A stretch of DNA of 64,000 bases from Haloprofundus marisrubri (GCF_001469955.1 NZ_LOPU01000016.1:186001-250000), one strand, 5' to 3'. Positions 19,548 to 29,238 are shown, counted from the first letter of the stretch. The notes: generated by a model from the sequence alone, not told the origin. A program made the numbers and translations.

Positions 19548-20195
19548 TCACCACGCCGACCACGCCGAACTCGTCTCGTCGCGGCCGTAGATGCGTTTGA
19601 TGTCTTTGGCGAACACCATGTCGCCGTCGCGGTCGAACTTGTCGAACCGGTAGTTCGTCGCGTTCAGGCGGACGTGGATACCCTCGATTTCGAACTCCTC
19701 GTCGTTCAGTTCCTCCGTCTCGCCGACGACGAACTCGTAATCGCCGGGCACGCTGAGTTTGAAACTCCGCGTCTCGTCTCGGCGGCCGTCGCCGGGGTGG
19801 AGCGTGACGGGAACCTTCACGTTGTCGACGACGCGCGTCCACACCGTCGAGACGTCCTCGGCGGGCGCTTCCTCGACGCGCTGGTCGTCGCCGATATCGA
19901 GCGAGGTGATACGGACGAGCATGATGGCCTCGGGCGTGTCGGCGATGAACTCCTCGCCGACCGCCAGCGTCTCCTCGGCGGGAGCGTCGACTTTGGTGCT
20001 GAACGACTCGCCGTCTTGGGAGACGATGACGCTCAGTTCGATTTCGCGTTCCTCTTCGATAATCGTCTTGTGCGTGTGACCGCACTCGGTGCATCGGACG
20101 GTCGTCTGTCCACCCGGTTTGAGTACCTCGTGGACGGTCTCCGTCCCCGGTGAGCAGGACGGACAGACCACCGCGACGCGTTCGCTTTGGCTCAT
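19548..20195 (-). CDS. HVO_0476-family zinc-finger protein
   Basis: This 215-residue protein has an N-terminal zinc ribbon with C11, C14, C35 and C38 (CPSC and CTEC) followed by an acidic beta-rich domain; its last strand includes YRFDKFDRDGDMVFAKDIKRIY. I recognise it as the haloarchaeal family named after H. volcanii HVO_0476; the role is unknown. ATG 20193-20195 (MSQSERVAVVCP) was chosen because the ribbon begins directly after it. It lies 55 bases upstream of pcm on the same strand and may be cotranscribed with the methyltransferases. Confidence 0.8.
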   Translation of the reverse strand: MSQSERVAVVCPSCSPGTETVHEVLKPGGQTTVRCTECGHTHKTIIEEEREIELSVIVSQDGESFSTKVDAPAEETLAVGEEFIADTPEAIMLVRITSLDIGDDQRVEEAPAEDVSTVWTRVVDNVKVPVTLHPGDGRRDETRSFKLSVPGDYEFVVGETEELNDEEFEIEGIHVRLNATNYRFDKFDRDGDMVFAKDIKRIYGRDETSSAWSAW

Positions 20196-20437
20196 ACGAC
20201 GGCGTAAACCATCTGGGCGTAAAAGTCCGCGCTTCTCCGGACGACAGACGAAGCCCCTCGAACGGCCGCGACGGGGACCGTGGCCCGCCTTGACGCACGG
20301 ATTCACACGATTAACCAACGACAGTACTAACCGTGTCGACGTGGTTGGTCAACTGTGGCACACGAACCGCTGTAGGGACGGTCGACGACCGGTGATACGC
20401 TCGACCGAGACCGTCCTGTGGACTGGGGGAACACAAG

Positions 20438-20869
20438 ATGGACGACGACTCATTCGACAGTCAGACGACGGGGGGTAACGGGGAGACCGACGAACCGGAG
20501 GCGTTTCCCGACGCCGTTCGGGTCGAAGACACCGAGGCGTTTCCACTCGACGCGGTGTTTCAAGTGCTCAACGACCCGCGCCGACGGTACGTGCTGTACC
20601 ACATCGAGTCGTGTCGCTATCCGGCGACGCTCTCGGAGGTCGCAGAGCAGGTCGCCGCCTGGGAGTACAAACGTGACCCCGAGCGGATTCCCAACGAGGC
20701 AGTCGAGCAGGTTCGCGCCGATTTGCATCACTCACATCTTCCGAAGCTATCGGACGCCGGAATCGTCGAGTACGACGCCGATGCGAACGTCGTGACGATG
20801 GCTGAGTGTACCCGACCGCTCGACGAGTTCGTGGAGTTTACTCGCCAGTACGAACAGTATCAGAAGTAG
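20438..20869 (+). CDS. DUF7344-type winged-helix protein
   Basis: This 143-residue protein has a disordered acidic N-terminus and a winged-helix core: AVFQVLNDPRRRYVLYHIES, then a recognition-like region and HHSHLPKLSDAGIVEYDADANVV. This is the typical haloarchaeal HTH domain catalogued as DUF7344. It probably binds DNA as a regulator; targets cannot be inferred. A TTG or other start further upstream is possible, but the ATG at 20438 fits the acidic start. Confidence 0.75.
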   Translation: MDDDSFDSQTTGGNGETDEPEAFPDAVRVEDTEAFPLDAVFQVLNDPRRRYVLYHIESCRYPATLSEVAEQVAAWEYKRDPERIPNEAVEQVRADLHHSHLPKLSDAGIVEYDADANVVTMAECTRPLDEFVEFTRQYEQYQK

Positions 20870-20935
20870 CGTACAAGCAGTACCAGAAGTAGCGCCCGAA
20901 CAGCGTCCCCACGAAGGGCGTTCGTCTTCGGTCGC

Positions 20936-21898
20936 TTATCGAGGAAGCTCGACTTCCGCGCCGTCCGCGTACACGGTCGGGTCACGGATAATCCCGTCAA
21001 GATGGAGCGGTGCGACGGTGTCGCCGCCGATACCCGCGTCGTCGCCGATAGCGATGTGGACCGTTCCGGCCGCCTTCTCGTCCAAGAGGACCGACCCGAC
21101 CAACTCGTCGACGCCGACGTTCGTGCCGATGCCCAGTTCCGCAAGGTTGTACGCGTCTCGACCGACTTCCTCGGCTCCCGTCTCGACCTGTTCTCGCACG
21201 TCGTCGTCGGAAATCTCGGTGACGAAGCCGTCTTCGACCTCGAACCGGAGTTCCTGTCCCTCGTCGAGGAGGCCGTACGGCATCATCGTCCCGTCGACGA
21301 CGTAGGTACCGTCGACGGTTTCGGGGCTGACGAACACCTCGCCCGCGGGGAGGTTCGAGAACTGCCCCTCGTCGTGGACCATCCCGGTGTCCGAGAGCCA
21401 CTCGCGGTCACCGGGGACGAACGTGATGTCGGTTCCCTTCTCGGTAGTCACGCGAACCTCGTCGGCGTCGACGACCTGTTCGAGAACCGTGAGGCTGTGG
21501 CGCGCGATGGCCTCGTAGTCGGCGTCGAGGCCGGCGAGCATCACTTCCTCGGTGATTCCGGGCATCGTTGCGCCGCGAGCGCCGGCGTCGCACGCCTCGC
21601 TGCGTGCGCGAGTGTGACTCAGACTCTTCGTCGTCGGCGCAACGAACACGTCGGCGTCGCGCATCGCCGCCGCGACGGGGGCCGGCGGTTCCGCACCGTG
21701 TTGTGGTCCCGGTGGGTAGCGAACGATAACGGCGTCGTCGGAAATCTCGCTGGCTACCTCGTACAGCGCCTCGCCGATAGGCGCGCGTTTGTCGTCGGTG
21801 ACGACCGCACAGGACTCGTCGGACTGGAGGTTCAGACACTGTTCGAGTGCCGTCTCCGCGGCGGCGCGGAGCGCGTCGTCGGTGTCGTGGTCTGTCAT
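20936..21898 (-). CDS. M29-like aminopeptidase family protein
   Basis: This 320-residue protein resembles the M29 (AmpS/PepS, thermophilic) aminopeptidase group of the haloarchaeal type. Features are the N-terminal domain with SDDAVIVRYPPGPQHG and SLSHTRARSEACDAGARGAT, then a C-terminal domain with AELGIGTNVGVDELVGSVLLDEKAAGTVHIAIGDD and the final APLHLDGIIRDPTV. The Glu, His and Asp residues in these last blocks match the metal ligands of the family in position. ATG 21896-21898 was preferred because the upstream in-frame part is not protein-like. It is divergent from type II gap. Confidence 0.82.
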   Translation of the reverse strand: MTDHDTDDALRAAAETALEQCLNLQSDESCAVVTDDKRAPIGEALYEVASEISDDAVIVRYPPGPQHGAEPPAPVAAAMRDADVFVAPTTKSLSHTRARSEACDAGARGATMPGITEEVMLAGLDADYEAIARHSLTVLEQVVDADEVRVTTEKGTDITFVPGDREWLSDTGMVHDEGQFSNLPAGEVFVSPETVDGTYVVDGTMMPYGLLDEGQELRFEVEDGFVTEISDDDVREQVETGAEEVGRDAYNLAELGIGTNVGVDELVGSVLLDEKAAGTVHIAIGDDAGIGGDTVAPLHLDGIIRDPTVYADGAEVELPR

Positions 21899-22033
21899 AC
21901 CCGAGAGGCCGTCCGGCGACGGGTTAGGCTTTGTCACATCGGTCGCTCCGACGCCGAGTAATATTCTCACTGAGTTGTCGAAATATCCGCGCAGAGTGTC
22001 CACGAAACCGAAACATGGTTACTCGCCACGGAG

Positions 22034-22043
22034 TTAATTTCTA
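22034..22043 (+). promoter_or_regulatory. Probable TATA box of type II gap
   Basis: TTAATTTCTA lies about 27 bases before an in-frame ATG at 22066, which would make a leaderless mRNA starting there. A second A+T element (GTTAAG, near 22047) would instead give a short leader for the ATG at 22093. The two promoters cannot be told apart by eye. Confidence 0.35.
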
Positions 22044-22092
22044 AGCGTTAAGCTCCGAAATAACTATGTCCTTCCCGGTAGCAGGTCCGAAC

Positions 22093-23154
22093 ATGCTCAA
22101 GGTGGGCGTCAATGGCTACGGAACAATCGGCAAACGCGTCGCGGACGCGGTCTGCGCGCAACCCGACATGGAACTCGTCGGGGTCGCAAAGACGCGGCCG
22201 AACTTCGAAGCCGAGACGGCAGTCCGAAACGGTTACTCCCTCTACGCCGCGCTTCCAGAGCGCGTCGACCAGTTCGACGACGCGGGCGTTCCCCTCGCAG
22301 GCGTCGTCGACGACTTGGTCGCCGAAAGCGACGTGGTCGTCGACACCACTCCCTCCGGAATCGGCGCACAGAACCGCGAGTTGTACGAACGCCACGACAC
22401 GCCGGCCATCTTCCAAGGCGGCGAAGACGCCGACATCGCGGACGTGAGCTTCAACGCGCGCGCCAACTACGACGAAGCGACCGGTGCGCAGTTCGTCCGC
22501 ACCGTCTCCTGTAACACCACCGGCCTCTCACGACTGCTCGCACCGCTCGACGAGACGTACGGCGTGAAGAAGGCGCGCGTGACGCTCGTCCGCCGTGGCG
22601 GCGACCCGGGACAGACCGGTCGTGGCCCGATTAACGACATCCTACCGGACCCCGTCACGCTGCCGTCGCACCACGGCCCCGACGTTCAGACTATCTTCCC
22701 CGAGTTGAACATCGATACGCTCGGGCTGAAGGTTCCCGCGACGCTGATGCACACCCACAGCGTCAACGTCACGCTCGAATCGACGCCGGCGGCCGAGGAG
22801 GTCCGCGACCTGCTCGCCGGCGAGTCACGACTGTTCTTCGTGCCCAAACACGCCGGTATCGACGGCGCGGGGAAACTCAAGGAGTTCGCCATGGACGCCG
22901 GCCGTCCACGCGGTGACCTCTGGGAGAACTGCATCTGGGAGGAGTCCATCGCCGTCCAAGACGACGACCTCTACCTGTTCCAAGCGATTCACCAGGAGAG
23001 CGACGTGATTCCCGAGAACATCGACGCCGTCCGCGCCATCACCGGCAGTGCGAGCAAAGAAGAGAGCATCGCGCTGACGAACGAGTCGCTCGGTGTCGGC
23101 CTCGACAGCGTCTTCGCAGGTCAGAACCAGCCGTTCGTCGCCGCCGACGATTAA
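22093..23154 (+). CDS. gap: Type II glyceraldehyde-3-phosphate dehydrogenase
   Basis: This archaeal (class II) GAPDH oxidises or forms glyceraldehyde-3-phosphate with NAD(P). It has 353 residues, with nucleotide-binding [14 protein letters not shown] at the N-terminus, the catalytic Cys140 in [10 protein letters not shown], and the family signature [17 protein letters not shown] placed the start at [10 protein letters not shown] to match the family's usual start; ATG 22066 would add nine residues. In H. volcanii the type II enzyme is reported to be catabolic and the type I enzyme gluconeogenic. Both types are present in this window. Confidence 0.95.
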   Translation: MLKVGVNGYGTIGKRVADAVCAQPDMELVGVAKTRPNFEAETAVRNGYSLYAALPERVDQFDDAGVPLAGVVDDLVAESDVVVDTTPSGIGAQNRELYERHDTPAIFQGGEDADIADVSFNARANYDEATGAQFVRTVSCNTTGLSRLLAPLDETYGVKKARVTLVRRGGDPGQTGRGPINDILPDPVTLPSHHGPDVQTIFPELNIDTLGLKVPATLMHTHSVNVTLESTPAAEEVRDLLAGESRLFFVPKHAGIDGAGKLKEFAMDAGRPRGDLWENCIWEESIAVQDDDLYLFQAIHQESDVIPENIDAVRAITGSASKEESIALTNESLGVGLDSVFAGQNQPFVAADD

Positions 23155-23228
23155 CTGCGCGTTCGAACTCCCGTTTCCGCGCACCCGACCGCCTGCGCGC
23201 CGCGGACGCAGCGAACAGACGCCCCCTT

Positions 23229-23720
23229 TTACGCAACCTCGTACGACGACACCTCACCGGTTTCCGTGTCGAGAACGGCGACGTGGAACCTGTCGTCCGC
23301 ACCCAGAATCGGTAGACCGCCGGGGTTGACCCGGACCGTCTCGCCGCGTTGTTCGATTTCTCGCTGATGGGTGTGGCCGTGGAAGACGTAGTCGTAGTTT
23401 CCTGAGTCGACGAGTGCGTCCACGAGCGTCCCGCTCGTTCCGTGGTAGACGGCTATCTCGCACCCGTCGAACGTGAGTTCGCCCGCCTCGCCGAGGTAGG
23501 TTCCGAACGAGTCGACGGCCGACTGCAGGTTCCACTCGCCGTCGTTGTTGCCGCGGACGGCGTAGAACTCGAACTCCGAATCGAACGGCGTCGCCGAGAA
23601 CGGCGCGACGACGTCGCCGCAGTGGACGACGGCGTCGACGGATTCCGACTCGAAGTGGTCGACGGCGGCTTGCACACAGTCGAGGTTGTCGTGGGTGTCT
23701 GAGACGATTCCGACGAGCAT
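23229..23720 (-). CDS. YfcE/MJ0936-type metallophosphodiesterase
   Basis: This small metal-dependent phosphodiesterase has 163 residues and all calcineurin-like motifs: SDTHDN near residue 7, HCGDVV near 33, GNNDGEW near 57, YHGTSG near 93 and GHTHQ near 115. Family members hydrolyse phosphodiesters such as bis-pNPP or 2',3'-cNMP in vitro; the natural substrate is unknown. It stands alone on the minus strand, convergent with gap. Confidence 0.92.
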   Translation of the reverse strand: MLVGIVSDTHDNLDCVQAAVDHFESESVDAVVHCGDVVAPFSATPFDSEFEFYAVRGNNDGEWNLQSAVDSFGTYLGEAGELTFDGCEIAVYHGTSGTLVDALVDSGNYDYVFHGHTHQREIEQRGETVRVNPGGLPILGADDRFHVAVLDTETGEVSSYEVA

Positions 23721-23756
23721 AGCGACGGTTCGGGCGTGAGAGATAAAATCGTGGTG

Positions 23757-24212
23757 TCAGTCGAAATCGAAGTCGACGAACGGGAGACGGTCTTCGAGTC
23801 CGGCGAGAATGGTGAAGCCGGCAACGACGAACAGAACTGCGCCGACATACGCGACGAGCGGGTACGGATCGAGTCCGACCCGTTCTATCGGCTCGCTGAA
23901 TAGGTTGATTCCTAAGAGTCGAAGCGAACTGAACGCCCAAACACCGGTTGCGAGTGCAAGCGACCCGGCGAGTCGCCGATTATCCGGGCCGAGGCTCTCG
24001 CTTCGATTCGGATACGAGTTTTCGTGGCGGTACTCCCAGTAGAGAAACAGGAACGGCAAGGCTCCGAACACGAACAGCATCGACGACGTGACGACTGCTG
24101 TGAACAGGTCGTCGCGGTGTATCCAGAACACGAACGCGCCGACGAGAAGGACCCAGCCTCCGAAGAAGGCGAACCGAAGATACAGTCCTCTGGGACTTTG
24201 CTCGGTTGTCAT
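23757..24212 (-). CDS. Four-helix integral membrane protein, unknown
   Basis: This 151-residue hydrophobic protein has predicted spans near residues 14-32 (FFGGWVLLVGAFVFWIH), 36-58, 85-105 and 122-142. The spans come as two hairpins with an acidic/polar loop around residues 58-80. ATG 24210-24212 (MTTEQSPRG) was chosen over an upstream ATG. No known motif is visible; it may be a haloarchaea-restricted family. It is 37 bases upstream of the phosphodiesterase on the same strand. Confidence 0.7.
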   Translation of the reverse strand: MTTEQSPRGLYLRFAFFGGWVLLVGAFVFWIHRDDLFTAVVTSSMLFVFGALPFLFLYWEYRHENSYPNRSESLGPDNRRLAGSLALATGVWAFSSLRLLGINLFSEPIERVGLDPYPLVAYVGAVLFVVAGFTILAGLEDRLPFVDFDFD

Positions 24213-24350
24213 AGCCACGTGACAGTTAGTTGGATAGAACGATAGCAGTTCCGGCCAATCCACCCATCCAGAACCGCCTTCGAGCGAGTTCCTCTCCGGC
24301 GACGAACTTTGGACCGAAGCAGTTAGCTGTCACCTCTCCAAAACCAGCCC

Positions 24351-24584
24351 GTGAACACCGACGCCCTCACCAGAATCGGCATCGGCCTCGTCGTCCTCGT
24401 GTGGCCGCTCTACCGCGTGTTCAACTATCTCAGCTACGCGCAGTCGGCGAACCTCCTCGATGGCGCGAACAGCGCACTCTGGTGGGGTCCGGCCGACACC
24501 ATCACCGTCGTCCTCTTCTTGCCACTCGGTCTCTATCTCGTCGGCACCGGTCTGCGGGCGACGACGCGGCACCGCGCCGACTGA
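24351..24584 (+). CDS. Small two-span membrane protein (GTG start)
   Basis: This 77-residue protein has two hydrophobic segments, about residues 8-26 and 48-68. Translation would start at GTG 24351, preceded by no strong Shine-Dalgarno sequence. The stop is adjacent to the pgk stop, so the genes are convergent. Codon use is typical of the genome. No function is recognised; both its existence and its start are moderately supported. Confidence 0.6.
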   Translation: MNTDALTRIGIGLVVLVWPLYRVFNYLSYAQSANLLDGANSALWWGPADTITVVLFLPLGLYLVGTGLRATTRHRAD

Positions 24585-24585
24585 G

Positions 24586-25809
24586 TTAGTTCTCCTTCGC
24601 TTGCTGTTCGAGCACTTCGACCACCGGGAGCGGTTCGCCTGTCAGCGCGCGGATGTACGCCCCGCCGGCGATGGAGACGTGTGAGAAGTCGTCCTCGTCT
24701 AGGCCGTACATCTCGATGGCGCGGGAGGTGTCGCCGCCGCCGACGACCGAAAAGCAGTCGGTCTCCGCGATGGCTTCGAGAACGCCCACGGTACCGTCGG
24801 CGAAACGCTCGTCTTCGAACATGCCGAGTGCGCCCTTGACGAACACCGCCTCGGACTCGTGGACGGTCGGGGCGTACCCCTCCACCGTCTCGGTGCCGAC
24901 GTCGAGGTAGCCCGTCTCTTTCTCGTCGATACGCTCCACCGAAACCTCGGCGCGGTCACCGTCGTCGTTTTCGTATGCCAAATCGACCGGGAGGCGAACC
25001 TGGTCGGCTCTCCGGTCGAGTACGTCCTCGATGACGTCTTGGTTGTTCTCCCACTGCTCGTCGAAGAGGTCCATGTCGCCGACGTCGGTGCCGACCGGAT
25101 AGCCCTCCGCGCGGAGGAACAACTCGCCGGCGATACCGCCGACGAGGAACTGGTCGACCTTCTCGCCGATAGCGTCCATCACGCCGATGACGTCGGTCGC
25201 TTTCGTCCCGCCGACGACCATCGTCACCTGTCCGTCGAACTCGCGGGTGGCGATGCTGGAGTTCGCCTCGTACTCGGTCTCCATCACGCGCCCCGCGTAG
25301 GCGGGCAGCACCAGCGGGAAGCCGACGAGCGAGGCGTGTCTGCGGTGTGCCGCCGAGTACGCGTCGTTGACGTAGGCGTCGAACTTCGGGGCGAGCGTCT
25401 GGACGAACTCGGTCTCGGATTTCTCCACCGGTGACTCCTCGGGCAGTTCGTCGTCGACCATCCGGACGTTTTCGAGCAAGAGGATTTCACCGGGTTCGAG
25501 CGCGTCGATGGCCGCCATCGCCTCGTCACCGTAGGTGTCGGCGACGAACTGTACGTCCGTTCCGACGTGTCCTGCGAGGATATCGGCGTGCTGTTCCAGC
25601 GAGACGAAGTCGTCGTCGCCGGGGCGGCCTTGGTGGGCCATCAGGACGACGCGGTGGTTGTGGTCGACGAGTTCCGACACGGTGCTCGCGTGGCGCTCGA
25701 AGCGGCGGTTGTCCTGTACCTCGCCGTCTTCGACCGGCGAGTTCAAATCGAGGCGGACGAGGACTCGCTGTTCGGCGTCGAGGTCGTCGAGCGTGTTGAA
25801 CGAAGCCAT
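24586..25809 (-). CDS. pgk: Phosphoglycerate kinase
   Basis: This enzyme transfers phosphate between 1,3-bisphosphoglycerate and ADP in glycolysis and gluconeogenesis. It has 407 residues, with the N-terminal substrate site RLDLNSPVEDG and RFERHASTVSELV, the hinge, and the nucleotide loop with VVGGGDTSRAIEMYG and HVSIAGGAYIRALTG near the C-terminus. The start is ATG 25807-25809. It lies downstream of type I gap on the same strand, 125 bases away, so the two anabolic-direction steps may be coexpressed. Confidence 0.97.
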   Translation of the reverse strand: MASFNTLDDLDAEQRVLVRLDLNSPVEDGEVQDNRRFERHASTVSELVDHNHRVVLMAHQGRPGDDDFVSLEQHADILAGHVGTDVQFVADTYGDEAMAAIDALEPGEILLLENVRMVDDELPEESPVEKSETEFVQTLAPKFDAYVNDAYSAAHRRHASLVGFPLVLPAYAGRVMETEYEANSSIATREFDGQVTMVVGGTKATDVIGVMDAIGEKVDQFLVGGIAGELFLRAEGYPVGTDVGDMDLFDEQWENNQDVIEDVLDRRADQVRLPVDLAYENDDGDRAEVSVERIDEKETGYLDVGTETVEGYAPTVHESEAVFVKGALGMFEDERFADGTVGVLEAIAETDCFSVVGGGDTSRAIEMYGLDEDDFSHVSIAGGAYIRALTGEPLPVVEVLEQQAKEN

Positions 25810-25934
25810 CTCCTCTACACAGTCGCGCGACTGCTACTTAGTCGTGGGCGAATCAGCCACTCACACGGACCCGACGGTGGTGGCTCGTCGGTTCGGCAAC
25901 GCAGAAAAACGGGGACTCAGCTGTGAGTCGGGGT

Positions 25935-26984
25935 TTACTCGTCGGTGATGTAGCGCGCGACGTCGAGCATCCGGTTCGAGAAGCCGTACTCGTTGTCGTA
26001 CCACGTCAGAATCTTGGCGAGACCGCCGTTCTCCAGTACGTTCGTCGAGTTCAGGTCGACCGTCGAGGAGAACGGTAGCCCGAGGATGTCCGTGGAGACG
26101 ACTTCGTCGTCGGTGTAGCCGAGCACGCCCGCCAGTTCGTTGTCGGCGGCGTTCCGGAACGCCTCGTTGATTTCGTCGGCGTCGGGGTCACCCTGCAGGT
26201 CGACGACGAGTTCGGTGATGGAGCCGTTCGGCACAGGCACGCGAATCGCCATCCCGTCGAGTTTGCCGTCGAGTTCGGGCAGAATCTCGGTCGTCGCCTT
26301 CGCCGCACCCGTCGTGGTCGGGATGATATTTTCGGCGGCGGCGCGCCCGCGGCGCGTCTTGCCCTTCGGCGCGTCGATGAGGCTTTGGGAACCGGTGTAG
26401 GCGTGGACCGTCGTCATCAGCCCGGAGTTGATGCCGAACTCGTCGTTGAGCACCTTGGCCACTGGCGTGATGCTGTTGGTCGTACAGGAGGCGTTCGACA
26501 CCACGTCCTCGCCGTCGTACTCGTCGTGGTTGACGCCGTACACCAACTGCTTGACCGGCTTGTCACCCTTCGGCGGCGCGGAGATGACGACCTTGTCCGC
26601 GCCCGCTTCGACGTGGTCGTGGGCGTCGTCGTACGTGCGGAAGATACCCGTACACTCGAAGGCGACGTCGACGTCGAGGTCGTCCCACGGCAGTTCGGCG
26701 GGACTCTGGACGTTGAGAACCTCTGCGGAGGTCCCCTCGATGCTCAGGTGGCCGTCCTCCAGCGTCACGCCGTCGAGTCGACCCATGACGGTGTCGTACT
26801 TGCCGAGATACCGCATGTCCTCGCCGTCCATCACGTCGTTGATGGCGACGAGTTCGATTCGGGGGTCGTCCATCACCGCGCGGAACACGTTCCGCCCGAT
26901 ACGTCCGAAGCCGTTAAGCGCGATGCGCACGACTTCCGACTCGTCGACTTCTTCGCCGGCCGCTAGGTACGATTTTTCACTCAT
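25935..26984 (-). CDS. gap: Type I glyceraldehyde-3-phosphate dehydrogenase
   Basis: This bacterial-type (class I) GAPDH has 349 residues, with dinucleotide fold IALNGFGRIGRN from residue 21, catalytic Cys167 in SNASCTTNSITP, and the C-terminal WYDNEYGFSNRMLD. In H. volcanii the class I enzyme is reported to be needed for gluconeogenesis, and class II for glycolysis. The N-terminal 17 residues are an acidic extension absent from bacterial enzymes. A TATA box 26 bases from the ATG predicts a leaderless transcript. Confidence 0.96.
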   Translation of the reverse strand: MSEKSYLAAGEEVDESEVVRIALNGFGRIGRNVFRAVMDDPRIELVAINDVMDGEDMRYLGKYDTVMGRLDGVTLEDGHLSIEGTSAEVLNVQSPAELPWDDLDVDVAFECTGIFRTYDDAHDHVEAGADKVVISAPPKGDKPVKQLVYGVNHDEYDGEDVVSNASCTTNSITPVAKVLNDEFGINSGLMTTVHAYTGSQSLIDAPKGKTRRGRAAAENIIPTTTGAAKATTEILPELDGKLDGMAIRVPVPNGSITELVVDLQGDPDADEINEAFRNAADNELAGVLGYTDDEVVSTDILGLPFSSTVDLNSTNVLENGGLAKILTWYDNEYGFSNRMLDVARYITDE

Positions 26985-27004
26985 AGCTGAGTTAGTGCCT
27001 GAAT

Positions 27005-27015
27005 AGTATTTAAAT
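27005..27015 (-). promoter_or_regulatory. TATA box of type I gap
   Basis: The minus-strand sequence ATTTAAATACT is centred about 26 bases from the ATG at 26984, matching the geometry of a leaderless haloarchaeal promoter. The neighbouring bases are GC-rich, so the element stands out clearly. Confidence 0.6.
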
Positions 27016-27127
27016 CCCGCCTCGTATAGTGGTTTTGGAACGTCTCATTCCGCCGAATCAATCGGGATAAACTCACAAAAACGAAACCGACAGAAGGCTT
27101 TTGAGCGAATACGACTTAGCGTGCCGC

Positions 27128-27499
27128 ATGAAGCGAGACGACCGTGACGACCCCTTCGGCGACATTTTCGGCGAAATCGAACGCATGATGAACGAGATGA
27201 CCGGCGGGTTCGACGACCGAACCGGCTTTGCGAGCGAAACGCACGTCGACGTTATCGACGAGGGTAACCGGATTCGCGTCGTCGCCGACCTCCCCGGCGT
27301 CGACAAAGACGATATCGACCTGAAGTGCGACGGCGAACGGCTCACTATCAGCGCCGCGAGCGACCGCCGCGAGTACGACGAGCGCATCCAACTGCCCGCC
27401 CGCGTCGACGAACACTCCGCGAGCGCGACGTTCAAAAACGGCGTCCTCCAAGTGACGCTCGACCGCGTCGAGGACTCCGCCGAAATCGACGTCGAGTAG
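27128..27499 (+). CDS. Hsp20/alpha-crystallin small heat-shock protein
   Basis: This ATP-independent chaperone of 123 residues begins MKRDDRDDPFGDIFGEIERM, a typical N-terminal arm. The alpha-crystallin domain runs from about residue 35, with VIDEGNRIRVVADLPGVDKDDIDLKCDG and a C-terminal strand with FKNGVLQVTLDRV. The usual IxI motif may be represented by the end EIDVE, which is weak. ATG 27128 was preferred to an upstream TTG. It is divergent from type I gap. Confidence 0.93.
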   Translation: MKRDDRDDPFGDIFGEIERMMNEMTGGFDDRTGFASETHVDVIDEGNRIRVVADLPGVDKDDIDLKCDGERLTISAASDRREYDERIQLPARVDEHSASATFKNGVLQVTLDRVEDSAEIDVE

Positions 27500-27584
27500 C
27501 GACGCCGCGCCGACATCGTCGTCACTCCCTCCACGTTTCGTCCCACACACCGCCAGCGACCGCTCTCGAACCCTCGGGCTCTTC

Positions 27585-28445
27585 TCACTCGACCTGTCGC
27601 TTCACGAGCGCCGCCAGTCGGTCGTAGAAGCCCGAGTCGTACTTCGCGTCGTCGTCGATAGTCGGCCGCGCGTTCGTCTCGCCGACCACCAGCCGATTTT
27701 CGGTTTCGAGCAGGTCGACGCCGAGATACGGAATTTCCAGCACCTCGGCCACGTTCTCGGCGAGACGGCGGTGTCGGTCGGGGAGTTCGACGCCCGTCGC
27801 TACCGCCCCGCGGTGGACGTTGTGTTTCCACCGGCCGTCCTCTCGTGCCTCGGTCGACAACCGGCGTTCGACGCCGCCGACGCACTCGCCGTCGACGACC
27901 ATCGCTCGGTAGTCGCGCGCGTCGGGCAGAAACTCTTGGAGCAAGTAGGACTTGTCACCCGTCGCGTTGTAGTCGTGGACGAGACGAAGGTAGTCGGCCA
28001 CCCCGGACAAGGAGTCGGGGTCGTCGACGCGGACGATTCCCGTCCCGCGAGTCGTCGAGTTCGGTTTGACGACCAGTGGACCGTCGAAGGATTCGGCGGC
28101 CGCGAGGAGTTCGTCGTCGTCGACGGGGTTCGACACCATCGTCGTCTCCGGCACAGGGAGGTTCGCCCGCGAGAGCGCCGAAATGACGCCGGCTTTGTTC
28201 CGCGAGGTAAGAACCGCTTCACGGTCGTTCACCCACGGAAGGTCGTGGAGCGCGTCGAGTGCCCCGCCTTCCATGAGTCGCGTCGGGTAGACGAACCCCA
28301 CGTCGAACGTCTCCGTCGGTGACTCGGTGAGTCGTATCGTGCGCCCCTTCGCGGGGAGGTGACGGACGTCGATGTCGCGGGACGACAGCGGGTCGCGCAT
28401 CCGCTCGAACGTCTCGGAACTGGTCGTCACCGCGAGTCGGAGCAT
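27585..28445 (-). CDS. RimK-type ATP-grasp ligase
   Basis: This ATP-grasp enzyme of 286 residues is of the RimK/LysX type, joining an amino acid to a carboxylate by an acylphosphate. The ATP-grasp features are VVKPNSTTRGTGIVRVDD, LLQEFLPDARDYRAMVVDG and the metal-binding end LLETENRLVVGETNARPTI. It may glutamylate a protein or a cofactor such as F420 or a pterin; the substrate cannot be read from the sequence. It follows rpl10e on the same strand by about 67 bases. Confidence 0.88.
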   Translation of the reverse strand: MLRLAVTTSSETFERMRDPLSSRDIDVRHLPAKGRTIRLTESPTETFDVGFVYPTRLMEGGALDALHDLPWVNDREAVLTSRNKAGVISALSRANLPVPETTMVSNPVDDDELLAAAESFDGPLVVKPNSTTRGTGIVRVDDPDSLSGVADYLRLVHDYNATGDKSYLLQEFLPDARDYRAMVVDGECVGGVERRLSTEAREDGRWKHNVHRGAVATGVELPDRHRRLAENVAEVLEIPYLGVDLLETENRLVVGETNARPTIDDDAKYDSGFYDRLAALVKRQVE

Positions 28446-28512
28446 GCGCTACGGGTTCGCTGGAGGAGGGAAAAGCGTGTGTGTCCGCCGTCGGACAGTG
28501 CCGTCGCGTCGA

Positions 28513-29043
28513 TTACGCGACGAGTTCTTCTTCGCCGCGTTCGACGACGATGCGGCACGGCGGCGACATCTTGTTGTACGCGCGGCGGAAGGCGTCTTTG
28601 ACGATTTCTGCGTCCTCGGGGTTGCAGTAAGCCGTGAAGACGGCGTCGTTGCGCTGGACGCGCGCGGCGGTGCCGACCGGCTTCCCGAACGCCTGACGCA
28701 TTCCGTCGGAGACACGGTCCGCACCCGCACCGGTCGCCTGCTTGTTCTCGCGCAGGACGTGGTGGGGGAACTTGCGGAGCACCATCTTGTAGTTCGGCTG
28801 GCCGACGTGCTTCAGGAGCAGGCGGTTCGCCGACAGGCGCGCGGATTCGAGCGAGCCGTGTCGAATCTGGCACTCCTCTTCGACGCGGAGGCTAATCTGA
28901 ACCGGGTAGTCCTCCGGACCCGTCTGCAGGTTACCCATGTTGTGCTGTGCAATCTTCGAGCCAGGAATCCCCGTGATGTACTCTCGCCGAGTGTACGGCT
29001 TTTTGGAGATCTCCCGGTACATTGAGGCCGGTTTGTCTGCCAT
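28513..29043 (-). CDS. rpl10e: 50S ribosomal protein L10e (uL16)
   Basis: This large-subunit protein belongs to the L16/L10e family, positioned near the tRNA-binding face. The 176 residues begin [21 protein letters not shown] and contain [14 protein letters not shown] and the conserved [23 protein letters not shown] 29041-29043 was chosen; longer in-frame extension has no homologous pattern. It is divergent from a glutamine amidotransferase gene. Confidence 0.97.
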   Translation of the reverse strand: MADKPASMYREISKKPYTRREYITGIPGSKIAQHNMGNLQTGPEDYPVQISLRVEEECQIRHGSLESARLSANRLLLKHVGQPNYKMVLRKFPHHVLRENKQATGAGADRVSDGMRQAFGKPVGTAARVQRNDAVFTAYCNPEDAEIVKDAFRRAYNKMSPPCRIVVERGEEELVA

Positions 29044-29238
29044 AGTTACTTGCGCTGAACAAGGCCAACGCCGTGAATAAAGCCTTCGATGCGTCTTCTC
29101 CCCGATTTGCCAGTCGTTGCCACGGCTGTGGCCCTTCCGGCACACTCGTACTCGCCAGTTCCGTCGGCGGTACCGCTCGGATTCCTCCCTCGTTCGGTCT
29201 GCAGTACCGTTATCACTCCGCGCGTCCGACTGCGACCG

